From a virus: a DNA stretch of 64,000 nt. The notes under the pieces were generated by a model. It searched no databases. It was not told the DNA's origin and saw only the letters and a list, made by a program, of their open reading frames with translations. Where the stretch lies: the IMG/VR virus record IMGVR_UViG_3300036782_000052, positions 1 to 64,000 of that record; one strand, 5' to 3'. Both the position numbers and the translations under genes were made by a program. Below, in pieces: positions 35,185 to 42,385 of this stretch. The stretch's first letter is position 1, and every line of letters starts with the position of its first letter.

Positions 35185-35661
35185 TCAAGCTCTCGCTTCC
35201 GGATGGACGATGTGTTCCAGGAACAGTGACACGTCTGCCTGGATCGTTTCGACTTGCCCACTCAAGCCAAGCACGGCGGCAACGGCTTGGGCTCGACGTA
35301 AGGCCGCAACAACAAGACGAAATTCCTGAACACACGCATCCCGAGCGCGGTCGACATCGGTCCGCAGTGTTCCAGTCGAGACATAGCCAGCTTCTTTGGC
35401 GGGCTGGACAGGATCTCGAATGTAGGCTGGCGCTTTCAGTGTATATTTGGTCGTTATGACTTCAAGCCTGACGCTGGCGATGAGTGTGCGGGCTTGATCC
35501 AGCAGGCGTTCTTGCGCGGCCTTTCTGGTGTTCCACGTGAAGAACGAATGCAAAACCGAGTTGGGCGGTCTTGCCTCGTCGACGACCTCCTGTGGCGTGA
35601 GGCGGCCGCGGTTTCGGGCCGCGATCGCAGCAAGCGCGGCCTCGACATCTGGACGCGCCAT
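35185..35661 (-). CDS. Conserved phage protein in recombination operon
   Basis: The 158-residue product (LTPQEVVDEARPPNSVLHSF, FTWNTRKAAQERLLDQARTL) resembles a widespread type of phage protein with an ARxPxSxLHxxFxWD-like motif, whose function is unknown. The C-terminal part (RARDACVQEFRLVVAALRRA) is helical. ATG at 35661 overlaps the upstream stop. Its last 30 bases and flank are repeated in the neighbouring repeat region, which suggests duplication of the gene end. Confidence 0.75.
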   Translation of the reverse strand: MARPDVEAALAAIAARNRGRLTPQEVVDEARPPNSVLHSFFTWNTRKAAQERLLDQARTLIASVRLEVITTKYTLKAPAYIRDPVQPAKEAGYVSTGTLRTDVDRARDACVQEFRLVVAALRRAQAVAAVLGLSGQVETIQADVSLFLEHIVHPEARA

Positions 35662-36557
35662 CAGGCGTGGGCTCCCCGACCATTGCTCCGCCGCTTTTTG
35701 GTGGTGGCGGCCGTGGCGAATGCAACGGTGTCGGTGGGGTCGTCCGGCGCCGTGTCCGCGCCGGGGAATTCGATGGGACGGTCGCTCTTCTTGCCGCCGC
35801 GTCCCCGCCGCACGATCTCCGCAAGATACCAGTCCAGCAGTTCTTGCGTGTCCTGGTCATAACATTGGTATGTCTCCAATGCTGAGTCCTGAGCGACGCG
35901 ACCCTCACTCTGGATGTCCAGATACTCAGGATCGTCCGGCTCGCAGATGCGCCAAAGTCCGTGCGAGCCGCTGCCTTTCTCTTGTCGCCAGTCCCCCACG
36001 CCCGAGGTGATGCCGCCGGCGGCAAAGAGATTGAAGATGCTCGTTGCGTTCAACTTCGGCTGCACGAAGTTGACGCTCACCTTGCACGCCCAGCGCGGCA
36101 GGATGGCGCGGGTCCGGATATCAGGCGTTCGGGCAATATCGGCGGAACGAACCACCGCCATCAGGAGTTGCGGCGTTCCGAAAACGTCGAAGTTCCCATG
36201 CGGGATCGACACCAGCCGGCCGATCGCCGATTTGGTTGCGCCGGGCAAATCCAACGCCGCCGTCTGCATCGCCCCCTTGAACGCCGCCGAGGGGATCTTG
36301 AGTCGCGTGGCGACCTTGGGGCCGAAGTTCTTGTAGACGCTGTCGCGGTATTCCTGCGGCGGATCGTGTTTGAGGGTTGCCGCCTTCTCCGCGTCGTTCT
36401 TGCGCCCGCTGGGCAGCAGCAGCGTTCGCTTGGCCTTTTCCGCCATGCGGTTCTCAATCATTGGCGTTGTGCCAACGAGGTAGAAATCGACCGTGCCGAC
36501 ATAGATCGGCAGAATAGCGATTTCCTTTGAGACTTCTTTCTTTGAAGCGAGTGCCAT
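35661..36557 (-). CDS. Hypothetical recombination-operon protein
   Basis: The 298-residue protein starts ALASKKEVSKEIAILPIYVG and contains DFYLVGTTPMIENRMAEKAK, RLKIPSAAFKGAMQTAALDL and KVSVNFVQPKLNATSIFNLF, a core that looks like an RRM/ferredoxin-like fold. Residues beyond 250 are a basic disordered tail with TKKRRS. Position between an Sak4-like ATPase and a conserved phage gene suggests a recombination or single-strand DNA role. ATG at 36557 has GGAAGG 6-7 nt upstream; ATG at 36563 is the alternative. Confidence 0.65.
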   Translation of the reverse strand: MALASKKEVSKEIAILPIYVGTVDFYLVGTTPMIENRMAEKAKRTLLLPSGRKNDAEKAATLKHDPPQEYRDSVYKNFGPKVATRLKIPSAAFKGAMQTAALDLPGATKSAIGRLVSIPHGNFDVFGTPQLLMAVVRSADIARTPDIRTRAILPRWACKVSVNFVQPKLNATSIFNLFAAGGITSGVGDWRQEKGSGSHGLWRICEPDDPEYLDIQSEGRVAQDSALETYQCYDQDTQELLDWYLAEIVRRGRGGKKSDRPIEFPGADTAPDDPTDTVAFATAATTKKRRSNGRGAHA

Positions 36558-36559
36558 TG

Positions 36560-36820
36560 TCATCCCTTCCCGACACTTGTTGTCGCGCGTCGTTTTGTTG
36601 TCACCGGAGGCTCCGCGCGATCGGCCCCCTGCTTGACTTCCGCGGTCTGCCAGAATACCCGCGGCCCGAGCTTCTTGCCGGCGAGATCCTCGCCGTTCTC
36701 CAGCGACGGCATGTGGTCGGTGCGTTGGCCATCAAGGATTTCGCTGAGCCTCTGCTTGACGAACTCGATGGTCACCGCATCCTCCACCGTAACCTCGAGC
36801 CGCAGTCTGATCTGTTTCAT
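36560..36820 (-). CDS. Hypothetical small protein
   Basis: The 86-residue product (KQIRLRLEVTVEDAVTIEFV, KQRLSEILDGQRTDHMPSLE) looks like a small alpha-beta protein with a basic tail. ATG at 36820 follows AAGGGGGATAA. It sits between the Sak4-like ATPase and the next operon gene, with an overlapping 3' junction. No family recognised. Confidence 0.65.
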   Translation of the reverse strand: MKQIRLRLEVTVEDAVTIEFVKQRLSEILDGQRTDHMPSLENGEDLAGKKLGPRVFWQTAEVKQGADRAEPPVTTKRRATTSVGKG

Positions 36821-36854
36821 TTATCCCCCTTATGTCGGGCTCGCGGCCGAGGAC

Positions 36855-37979
36855 CTATATCAACGGACCCGCTTCCGGCTGGCCGTTCCGGGGCTTGGCG
36901 TTCTGCTCGGCCTTACCCCGCTTGGCGCTCTCATCGCGCGCCTTGATGACCTCTCCGGCCAGGTCCGGCCGTTCTTTCACCAGATAGTCGATGTCATCGC
37001 GGTGCTTCTTCTGATCCATGATCTTGAAGTGGTCGGCCATTGACTTCGTGGCCTTGAACATCGCGATCAGCTTGCGGGCGCCATCGCGGTCCTTGTCGGG
37101 CGGAGCAGTTTGCGCTTTTTGCAAATTGCCCTTGTCGTCGACCGGGTTGCTCTCAGCGGCGGGTGGTAGGGCAGGGGTGTTGTCACCGGACGGCGGATCG
37201 GTGGAAACTGTTGCTTCTCGCCGTGACTCCGGCTTGCGCTTGCCGCGCGCCCAGGCCGCGAGGCGCTCGCCGGTGGCCTCATCGATTGGCTTGTTCATGT
37301 CGATCAGTGGCTCAATCTGATCGAGCTTCTTGAGCCAAGTGGGAACGCCTGGACGGGCTAAGTCGAACATGAAGCCGACCGTCATCGCGCCGATGACGTC
37401 CCGCTCGCCGCACACGGGCAGGAAGCCAATATCGACCGGCTTGATCTTCCCGGTCTTCGGATCCTTGATCAGATCGACTTTCTTCGCGGCCTGGCAGCAC
37501 AACACGATGTGGGTATTCAACTGCCAAAGCCGCTGCATCATGTGGTTGCGCTCGGCTTTGGGCTTGATCCAGGCCGCCATCTTGACGCGCTCGCGCTTCT
37601 CGTAGTCGCCGCCGGCCATGCGCTGTAGCTCCGCTTCAAACATGTCGAGCACGCCGCCCGGACCGACATGCTCATGCGAGAAACTATCGATCACGAGGAC
37701 GGATGACTTGCGTCGTTGCGAGATGACCGCCGCCGCTTCGAAGCGGGCCGGATTGAATGGTTCGTGTAGCTCTAGATGGTTGAACTTGAACTCGTCCGCG
37801 TAATAGAGCGCCCGCCCATGTTCGGTGTCGCAGAAGTCGATCTCACCGCCGCATGCGAGCCCGGTCGCGAGCCGGAGTGCGCTTTTGGTCTTGCCTGACC
37901 CGCTTGGGCCGGAGAGCATGATCAGCAGGCCGACGTTGCCGCGCTTGGCCGGCGTGTAGATCAGCGGCTCGCTGCTCAC
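36855..37979 (-). CDS. Sak4-like RecA-fold ATPase (single-strand annealing type)
   Basis: The 374-residue protein has a Walker A GPSGSGKT at residues 24-31, a DTEHGRALYYAD segment and a Walker B-like SSVLVIDS. This arrangement fits the AAA_24/Sak4 group of phage recombination ATPases, shortened RecA relatives that help anneal single strands. A conserved-looking THIVLCCQAAKKVDLIKDPK follows. The last 110 residues are a charged linker and a small helical domain. The exonuclease partner is encoded two genes upstream (38385-39428), the usual pairing. ATG overlaps the preceding stop. Confidence 0.8.
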   Translation of the reverse strand: MSSEPLIYTPAKRGNVGLLIMLSGPSGSGKTKSALRLATGLACGGEIDFCDTEHGRALYYADEFKFNHLELHEPFNPARFEAAAVISQRRKSSVLVIDSFSHEHVGPGGVLDMFEAELQRMAGGDYEKRERVKMAAWIKPKAERNHMMQRLWQLNTHIVLCCQAAKKVDLIKDPKTGKIKPVDIGFLPVCGERDVIGAMTVGFMFDLARPGVPTWLKKLDQIEPLIDMNKPIDEATGERLAAWARGKRKPESRREATVSTDPPSGDNTPALPPAAESNPVDDKGNLQKAQTAPPDKDRDGARKLIAMFKATKSMADHFKIMDQKKHRDDIDYLVKERPDLAGEVIKARDESAKRGKAEQNAKPRNGQPEAGPLI

Positions 37980-38266
37980 TTGCCGTATCCCGCGCCGAGC
38001 CGGATGATTTGAACGCCGCCGGCGACGGTACGGACGCGATAGCCGCCCTTGCCGAACAGTCGCTTCGCCACGGTGCTGACAGTGGCGTAGTGGATGCGGG
38101 AGGGATCAGGGGGAAGCGGGATTGTGGCCGCGTCCCCTGGCTGCAGCGGCGATAGGGCCGCCTTCGCGAGCGCCCGCGCTTGCTCCCGCGAGGCGCGCTG
38201 TTCCTCGCGCAGCTGGCTCAGGCTCTCATGCGTCGGGCGCGCGGGCGCCGGCTTGGGCGCGGTCAT
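37976..38266 (-). CDS. Hypothetical protein
   Basis: The 96-residue product has a Pro/Ala start, a charged helix (SLSQLREEQRASREQARALA) and a C-terminal RVRTVAGGVQIIRLGAGYG. The end resembles small phage proteins placed before Sak4-like ATPases that may bind DNA or act as accessory factors; not recognised with certainty. Stop overlaps the ATPase ATG. Confidence 0.65.
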   Translation of the reverse strand: MTAPKPAPARPTHESLSQLREEQRASREQARALAKAALSPLQPGDAATIPLPPDPSRIHYATVSTVAKRLFGKGGYRVRTVAGGVQIIRLGAGYGK

Positions 38267-38298
38267 CGGAGGTGCGACCCCGTTAAGGTGGGAGGGCA

Positions 38299-38353
38299 GC
38301 TGGAGCGGACCCGGCCACCCTCCCTCGGCTCATTGCTGCGGGTCCGCCCCAGC
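38299..38353. repeat. Inverted repeat between exonuclease and next operon gene
   Basis: Arms of 14 bp (GCTGGAGCGGACCC and GGGTCCGCCCCAGC, one mismatch) flank a 27-base loop in the 118-nt gap between 38267 and 38384. It lies inside the minus-strand operon and has no T-run, so it may be an attenuator, RNA processing site or protein-binding site. Confidence 0.5.
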
Positions 38354-38384
38354 AGTTGCGCCGAACTGTGTAGGCGTATCGACT

Positions 38385-39428
38385 TCATCCGCCGAAGTTG
38401 CCGGTGTCGATGTAGCCAACCGCGTTCGGGTGGTCGCGGCCGCGTAAGATGTCGCGGTTGCGCGGTGAGATCAGCGCTTGGGTCTCACGCTCACGCAGGA
38501 TCCAGCCCGGCGGGTCGATCCATTGCGGGGTGAGCGGATAGGACGGCCAGGTGTTGGTCTGGATACAGTGCTTCCAGGTATCGATGCCATAGCGCACGTC
38601 TTGGTCGCCAATCTCGCGGGTGATCGGCGACATCTGAAAGACCGCGATGCCATAAGGTGGATTCTGCTCGACGACGCAAAATTTCAGGGCGCCGGGTGGT
38701 TCGCCGCGGACCATTTCCAGGCCGCGAGCATAAAAGGCATCCTGTAAGTAGGCACCTTTCTGAAACGCGATCTTCGCCCAGACGGCGTGGGTGGCGAAGC
38801 CGCCAGTGGTTTTGAGATCCCACGGGTCGGCCTCGGGCTCGTCGGGTAGCCAGTCGACGCGCGCGCGGCACCAGATGGCGGTCTCGGCCGAGGGCTTTGG
38901 CGCCCCCGCACGGGCACGCGCCGGTTGGCTGTCATTCACCAAGTGGCCCGTGGGTTCGATGAACTCTTCCTTCCAGACCACGGTCTGTTCCGGTCGGCCT
39001 TTCGTAAACGCGCCGGTGCGGGCCCGAAAGCCTTCGAGCACGTCGATGAGGCTCATGGCCCTGTCATACCCTCGGACCAGCAGCGGGATCATCCCGTCGG
39101 CGTAGGCCTGCCGGCGCGCGTCCTTGGCCGCGTTGGTGCGCCAGTCCTTGAAGTCGAGCCGGCGGATGATGCTGCGGCCTTGCAGGAACGAGGCGTGCGC
39201 CGCGGTGCCGAAGTCGGCCACTTCATCATCAGTGTCGGTATCGAGGTCGGGCGGCAGCCCGAGGCGCGGATGCAGCGCCCAGCCATGCCGGGCGGATTGG
39301 TCAACCAGCCGCAGGATGATGGAGCGCGAGAGCGATGGCGTCGGGCAGGGGTCCGCGTGGTAGCGCGCGTCCGTCATGTCGTAGATCCCGGGCGCGACGA
39401 TCGGCGAGTCGGGCAACGTCAGGACCAC
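38385..39428 (-). CDS. PD-(D/E)XK exonuclease-like protein (RecE/exodeoxyribonuclease VIII type)
   Basis: The 347-residue protein shows the motifs of the PDDEXK_1-like phage exonucleases: IYDMTDARYHADPCPTPSLS, an FGTAAHASFLQ His motif, then CRARVDWLP and DPWDLKTT with catalytic Asp and Lys, and a QKGAYLQDAFYARGLEMV helix. It should resect DNA ends for strand annealing together with the Sak4-like ATPase. GTG at 39428 is chosen because GGAGAAC lies 7 nt upstream; a TTG at 39446 would place the ribosome-binding site inside the gene. It heads the operon and is driven by a promoter with a repressor-type operator (39455-39503). Confidence 0.82.
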   Translation of the reverse strand: MVLTLPDSPIVAPGIYDMTDARYHADPCPTPSLSRSIILRLVDQSARHGWALHPRLGLPPDLDTDTDDEVADFGTAAHASFLQGRSIIRRLDFKDWRTNAAKDARRQAYADGMIPLLVRGYDRAMSLIDVLEGFRARTGAFTKGRPEQTVVWKEEFIEPTGHLVNDSQPARARAGAPKPSAETAIWCRARVDWLPDEPEADPWDLKTTGGFATHAVWAKIAFQKGAYLQDAFYARGLEMVRGEPPGALKFCVVEQNPPYGIAVFQMSPITREIGDQDVRYGIDTWKHCIQTNTWPSYPLTPQWIDPPGWILRERETQALISPRNRDILRGRDHPNAVGYIDTGNFGG

Positions 39429-39454
39429 AGCGGTTCTCCATGACAACGTCTCAC

Positions 39455-39503
39455 ATAAAACGAACTTCCTGTTCTATCTGTCAAGAATTGCGTTCGGGCG
39501 AAC
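39455..39503 (-). promoter_or_regulatory. Recombination operon promoter with GAAC-N5-GTTC operator
   Basis: On the minus strand a consensus -35 TTGACA (39479-39484) is followed by an 18-bp spacer and TTTTAT (39455-39460). The spacer holds the palindrome GAACAGGAAGTTC (39462-39474), and a second GTTC-GGGC-GAAC palindrome lies just upstream (39492-39503). The same geometry occurs at the Cro-side promoter (40476-40505), so both are likely controlled by the repressor at 39676. Confidence 0.7.
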
Positions 39504-39675
39504 ACATGACAATCGTCAATTTTGCTATCGCAGGACGTAATTCCGGCCGCTGCAACACGCTATTGGTGTCTAACGTCTCTGTGAACCAACATCAACGGCT
39601 TTCCAGAATGCAACGTTGGCGTTAGGTTGCGAACAATCCGGAAAGGGGTGGTCCTCGTGAAAGCCAACATCCCGC
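39504..39675. other. Gap between operator and repressor gene end
   Basis: This short gap between the recombination promoter and the end of the repressor holds no convincing gene or terminator. A plus-strand frame that starts at 39627 runs antisense through the repressor end and is not supported. Confidence 0.4.
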
Positions 39676-40392
39676 TTAGCTGCGAGGCTGTTCCTCTAGC
39701 GGACCTAGCCCCGGACCACGTCTTCCAGGGCGATTGGTGCCCTCATTCACGCTATCCATGTATATGTCGTCAGCGTCAGATCCGATTAGCAACGTCGGAT
39801 GACGCCGCAGCACCGCGGACAGAAAGTCGCGATCTGGCTCGCGGATACGGCCTGCAAACAAGAAGTCGATCGATACACTGAAGCGATAGGCGAACTCGCT
39901 CAGTTTGCTCAGCGTCGGGCGCTCAAGCCCGGCCTCGATCCGCAGCCAGTGCGTGACATCGAGCCCCATCGCCACCGCGACTTTCTCAATGTCTGGTTCC
40001 TTCATCTCGCGCACCCAGCGGATCCGGTCGGCCATCGACGGGGATAGCGTGAGAGCCATAAGTTCCAGATCGCTCAGGTGATTTTCGTCGCGGCTCAGCG
40101 CGCCGTCCAGCAAGGTATCGATCGAGGTGCCGGTGAGGGCGCGAATTTGCATCAAGGGCACCACGCCGATCTCATTGCGCCCCGACTCCCACTGGCGATA
40201 GGTACTGTCGTCGATGACGAGCATGCGCGAGAACTCCCGCTGGGTGAGGTTGGGCTTACCAATGCTGAGCCCGTAGGCGCGACGCAATCGCGTCAGACGC
40301 CGTCCCAGAAGACGGTTCAGCGCCTTGTCCTGGCCGCGCTTTTTCCCGAGCCGGACCGCTATAGCGTCGGGTTCGTTCGCTAAGTCTGACAT
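39676..40392 (-). CDS. XRE-family repressor-like protein with two HTH segments
   Basis: The 238-residue protein carries a clear HTH near residues 45-75 (LTQREFSRMLVIDDSTYRQW, ESGRNEIGVVPLMQIRALTG) and a second, weaker one near 140-180 (EKVAVAMGLDVTHWLRIEAG, SKLSEFAYRFSVSIDFLFAG). No LexA-type Ser/Lys protease domain is visible, so lysogeny control would not use RecA-driven self-cleavage. It is divergent from the Cro-like gene at 40512 and sits beside two matching operators. It is the best candidate for the phage repressor. Confidence 0.8.
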   Translation of the reverse strand: MSDLANEPDAIAVRLGKKRGQDKALNRLLGRRLTRLRRAYGLSIGKPNLTQREFSRMLVIDDSTYRQWESGRNEIGVVPLMQIRALTGTSIDTLLDGALSRDENHLSDLELMALTLSPSMADRIRWVREMKEPDIEKVAVAMGLDVTHWLRIEAGLERPTLSKLSEFAYRFSVSIDFLFAGRIREPDRDFLSAVLRRHPTLLIGSDADDIYMDSVNEGTNRPGRRGPGLGPLEEQPRS

Positions 40393-40511
40393 GTGGGGTT
40401 CCCCGCTCTCACATTACGCGAGGACGATCGCACAAATCGCTATTCACGGGAATAACGCAGTACGCGATCTAGCTCTTGCTTTGCCGAACGCCACGTTCGC
40501 ATAATACTCGA
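40393..40511. promoter_or_regulatory. Repressor/Cro switch region
   Basis: The plus-strand promoter for 40512 is TTGCTT (40476-40481), an 18-bp spacer and CATAAT (40500-40505). The spacer contains the palindrome GAACGCCACGTTC (40486-40498), one base from the -10, exactly as in the recombination promoter. Only 6 bases separate the -10 from the ATG at 40512, so the transcript is probably leaderless. A second palindrome TATTC-ACGG-GAATA lies at 40441-40454 and could serve the repressor promoter, whose -10/-35 I cannot fix. Confidence 0.7.
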
Positions 40512-40793
40512 ATGCGTCGCCAGAACACATGGCTCGATAGAATTCTCGCCGACCGCCATCTCGAGCGCTCCGACCTCGCGTCGGTGCTGGGGGTGACGAC
40601 CACGGCGGTCAACTTCTGGGCCAACCGAGTCAGGATCATGCGGCCGGAGTACGCCATGACGGCGGAACGGCTGCTCGGCATTCCCAAGGGCCTGCTGCGT
40701 CCCGACCTCTGGCCGCCCGAACCCACACCCCTCTCGGCCGGTGGCGGTCTCGTGTCGAAGCGTTCCCCGCCTCAACAGCACGCCACCGGATGA
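40512..40793 (+). CDS. Cro-like HTH protein
   Basis: The 93-residue protein has an HTH over residues 8-60: NTWLDRILADRHLERSDLAS, VLGVTTTAVNFWANRVRIMR, and LLGIPKGLLRPDLWP. Its place opposite the repressor and the shared operator suggest a Cro-type role. ATG at 40512 lies where transcription should begin, so the mRNA is probably leaderless. The C-terminal 25 residues look disordered. A strong hairpin follows the stop. Confidence 0.75.
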   Translation: MRRQNTWLDRILADRHLERSDLASVLGVTTTAVNFWANRVRIMRPEYAMTAERLLGIPKGLLRPDLWPPEPTPLSAGGGLVSKRSPPQQHATG

Positions 40794-40794
40794 G

Positions 40795-40822
40795 CGGACG
40801 CGGGGGGCGGTCCCCGCGTCCG
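40795..40822 (+). terminator. Strong GC hairpin after the Cro-like gene
   Basis: An 11-bp perfect stem (CGGACGCGGGG / CCCCGCGTCCG) with a 6-base loop lies directly after the Cro-like gene. It has no T-run (followed by AAACCC), so it may be a partial terminator, antitermination target or mRNA-stabilising structure before the early operon. Confidence 0.55.
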
Positions 40823-40844
40823 AAACCCTTTGGAGATAGTATCC

Positions 40845-41486
40845 ATGCCGTCCCTCGCCGAAGCTCATTCGCACAACGTCCCGCCCGAACTGTTCCTGTC
40901 GCACTACCGGACCATGCGGGATACCAAACGAGCCAAGGACGAGGCCGGCGCGGCGTTTCTGCGCGCCAGCAAGGCGGCGACCGCCGCCGGGATCAACCTC
41001 AAGGCGACCAAGCTGCTCGATAAGCTGACCGAGATGGATGCCGACGAGGTTGACGTCCTGCTGCGCCAGGTCGCCAGCTATTCGAAGTGGACCGGCAAGC
41101 CGATCGGCACCCAGGCCAATCTGTTCGGCGATCCGGACGTGCCGGAGGTCAAGACCTCGGCGGCCGTGGCGCAGAGCGAATGGTCGGCCGGCGAAGCCGG
41201 CTACAAGGCGGGCAAGGGCGGCGGGCTCCGCGAGGAGAACCCGTTTCCAGAAGGTAGCCCGCTGCACGTAGGCTGGGACAAGGGTTTTCTGCGCGGCCTG
41301 AAAATCCTCGCCGCGAACCTGCGGCAGAAGGCAGATCTCAAGGCCGAGAAGGCGGAGGCGAAGGCAGGGGCGCAGGCGAAGCCAGACGACGACGAGCAGC
41401 TGGAGGAGCAGCCGCCCACGCCACGCCGCGGCCGCGGCAAGCGGGTCACTCACCAGCCGGACGAAGTTCCCAGCACCACCCATTGA
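40845..41486 (+). CDS. Hypothetical protein with RMF-like motif and clamp-binding-like motif
   Basis: The 213-residue protein starts with a helical domain (NVPPELFLSHYRTMRDTKRA, INLKATKLLDKLTEMDADEV). At about residue 88 it has TQANLFGDPD, a candidate QxxLF sliding-clamp-binding peptide. Residues 113-155 (AGYKAGKGGG, NPFPEGSPLHVGWDKGFLRG) resemble the ribosome modulation factor-like domain seen in some phage proteins. The tail is highly charged and basic. ATG at 40845 has GGAG 9 nt upstream. It is the first gene of the long plus-strand early operon. Confidence 0.65.
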   Translation: MPSLAEAHSHNVPPELFLSHYRTMRDTKRAKDEAGAAFLRASKAATAAGINLKATKLLDKLTEMDADEVDVLLRQVASYSKWTGKPIGTQANLFGDPDVPEVKTSAAVAQSEWSAGEAGYKAGKGGGLREENPFPEGSPLHVGWDKGFLRGLKILAANLRQKADLKAEKAEAKAGAQAKPDDDEQLEEQPPTPRRGRGKRVTHQPDEVPSTTH

Positions 41487-41507
41487 TCGCCCGCGGAATG
41501 CGGGCCG

Positions 41508-41954
41508 ATGTCGAACCGGGGGCAGCATAGCAAGCGCTTTGACTTAACGCCGTGGGAGCCGGAGGAGCACGCGCTGCAGATCGACTGCACCACGATGCTC
41601 AAGCGGATCCTGCTGCCGCAGGTCGCCTGGACGGCGATCGATCACGCCCATTCCTTCAATCCGACGATCGGCCGCAACGGCAAGCCCATCGGCCTGATGG
41701 AAATGGTCAAGCGCAAGGCACGTGGTATTCGGGCCGGGCTTCAAGACTATTCGTTTTGGCATAGCGGCCTTGGCTTTGCGATCGAGCTGAAGAAGTCGGC
41801 CGCGGCGCCGCTGTCGAATGACCAGAAGATTTGGCTGCGCGAACTGCAGGCGGCGGAAGTCCCGGTCCGTATTTGCTGGACCATCGACCAGGTCTTTTGG
41901 TCGGTCGACGGCTGGGGATTGGTCCGGCCTGGCGTGCGATTGGCGGCAGCATGA
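41508..41954 (+). CDS. VRR-NUC domain nuclease
   Basis: The 148-residue protein has the compact VRR-NUC layout of the PD-(D/E)XK superfamily: LQIDCTTMLKRIL, WTAIDHAHSFNP with IGLMEMVKRKARGIRAGLQD (the Gly-x-x-x-Gly-x-x-Asp element), then GFAIELKKSAAAPLSNDQKI with the Glu-x-Lys pair, and LQAAEVPVRICWTIDQV. It should be a structure-specific nuclease for recombination or resolution. ATG at 41508 follows the previous stop by 21 nt; its stop overlaps the next ATG. Confidence 0.85.
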   Translation: MSNRGQHSKRFDLTPWEPEEHALQIDCTTMLKRILLPQVAWTAIDHAHSFNPTIGRNGKPIGLMEMVKRKARGIRAGLQDYSFWHSGLGFAIELKKSAAAPLSNDQKIWLRELQAAEVPVRICWTIDQVFWSVDGWGLVRPGVRLAAA

Positions 41955-42385
41955 CCGTCGATGCGCGCGATAGAGCGATCGCCAATTGCCTGCACGTCAT
42001 GGCCGGGCAGGGGCAGGGTCTCTATTCGTTGGACCTGTATCCCGACTGGATGCTGCCACAAGCCTACATCGCGGCCAGGGCGGGCGACCTGGAAGCCTGC
42101 CAGGTCCTCGGGTATTTCAAAGCGGTTTCCAAACAGATCGACAGCGGTGAGCCGACCCTCTGCCTGACGTGCAATGTGAGGTTCGGTCGCGACTGCTTTC
42201 CGGGGGCGGTCTCGGTGCTCCAGCCGTTCATCCCGAACCCTGAACACGGCGTCGCCCAGGCACTGTGCGTCGATTGCGCGGGCCGGCTCGACGTTCGCGA
42301 ACGCATCCTGACCGCGCTGAAAAGCATGCTTGGGTGGGACGCGTTGCGGCTGATCAACCAGCACCACGAGGGAGGGCGGGCGTGA
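41951..42385 (+). CDS. Cys-rich hypothetical protein
   Basis: The 144-residue protein has CLTCNVRFGRDCFPGAVSVL followed later by ALCVDCAGRL, a four-Cys arrangement that could hold one zinc. The N-terminal half is helical (YPDWMLPQAYIAARAGDLEA). ATG overlaps the nuclease stop and its own stop overlaps the next GTG. No family recognised. One AAGCATGCTT palindrome lies in its 3' part (42322-42331). Confidence 0.7.
   Translation: MTVDARDRAIANCLHVMAGQGQGLYSLDLYPDWMLPQAYIAARAGDLEACQVLGYFKAVSKQIDSGEPTLCLTCNVRFGRDCFPGAVSVLQPFIPNPEHGVAQALCVDCAGRLDVRERILTALKSMLGWDALRLINQHHEGGRA

Noticed and set aside
34091-35335. Long minus-strand frame (over 400 codons) across the repeat field
   Set aside because: Its product is Gly/Arg/Ala/Trp low-complexity with repeating AWRSR-type phrases that shift phase, and GC-rich repeats lack stop codons by composition. 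It also overlaps the real gene 35185-35661 in another frame.
39627-39881. Plus-strand frame before and across the repressor end
   Set aside because: It runs antisense to the repressor C-terminus and has no domain-like sequence, although a purine-rich stretch precedes it.
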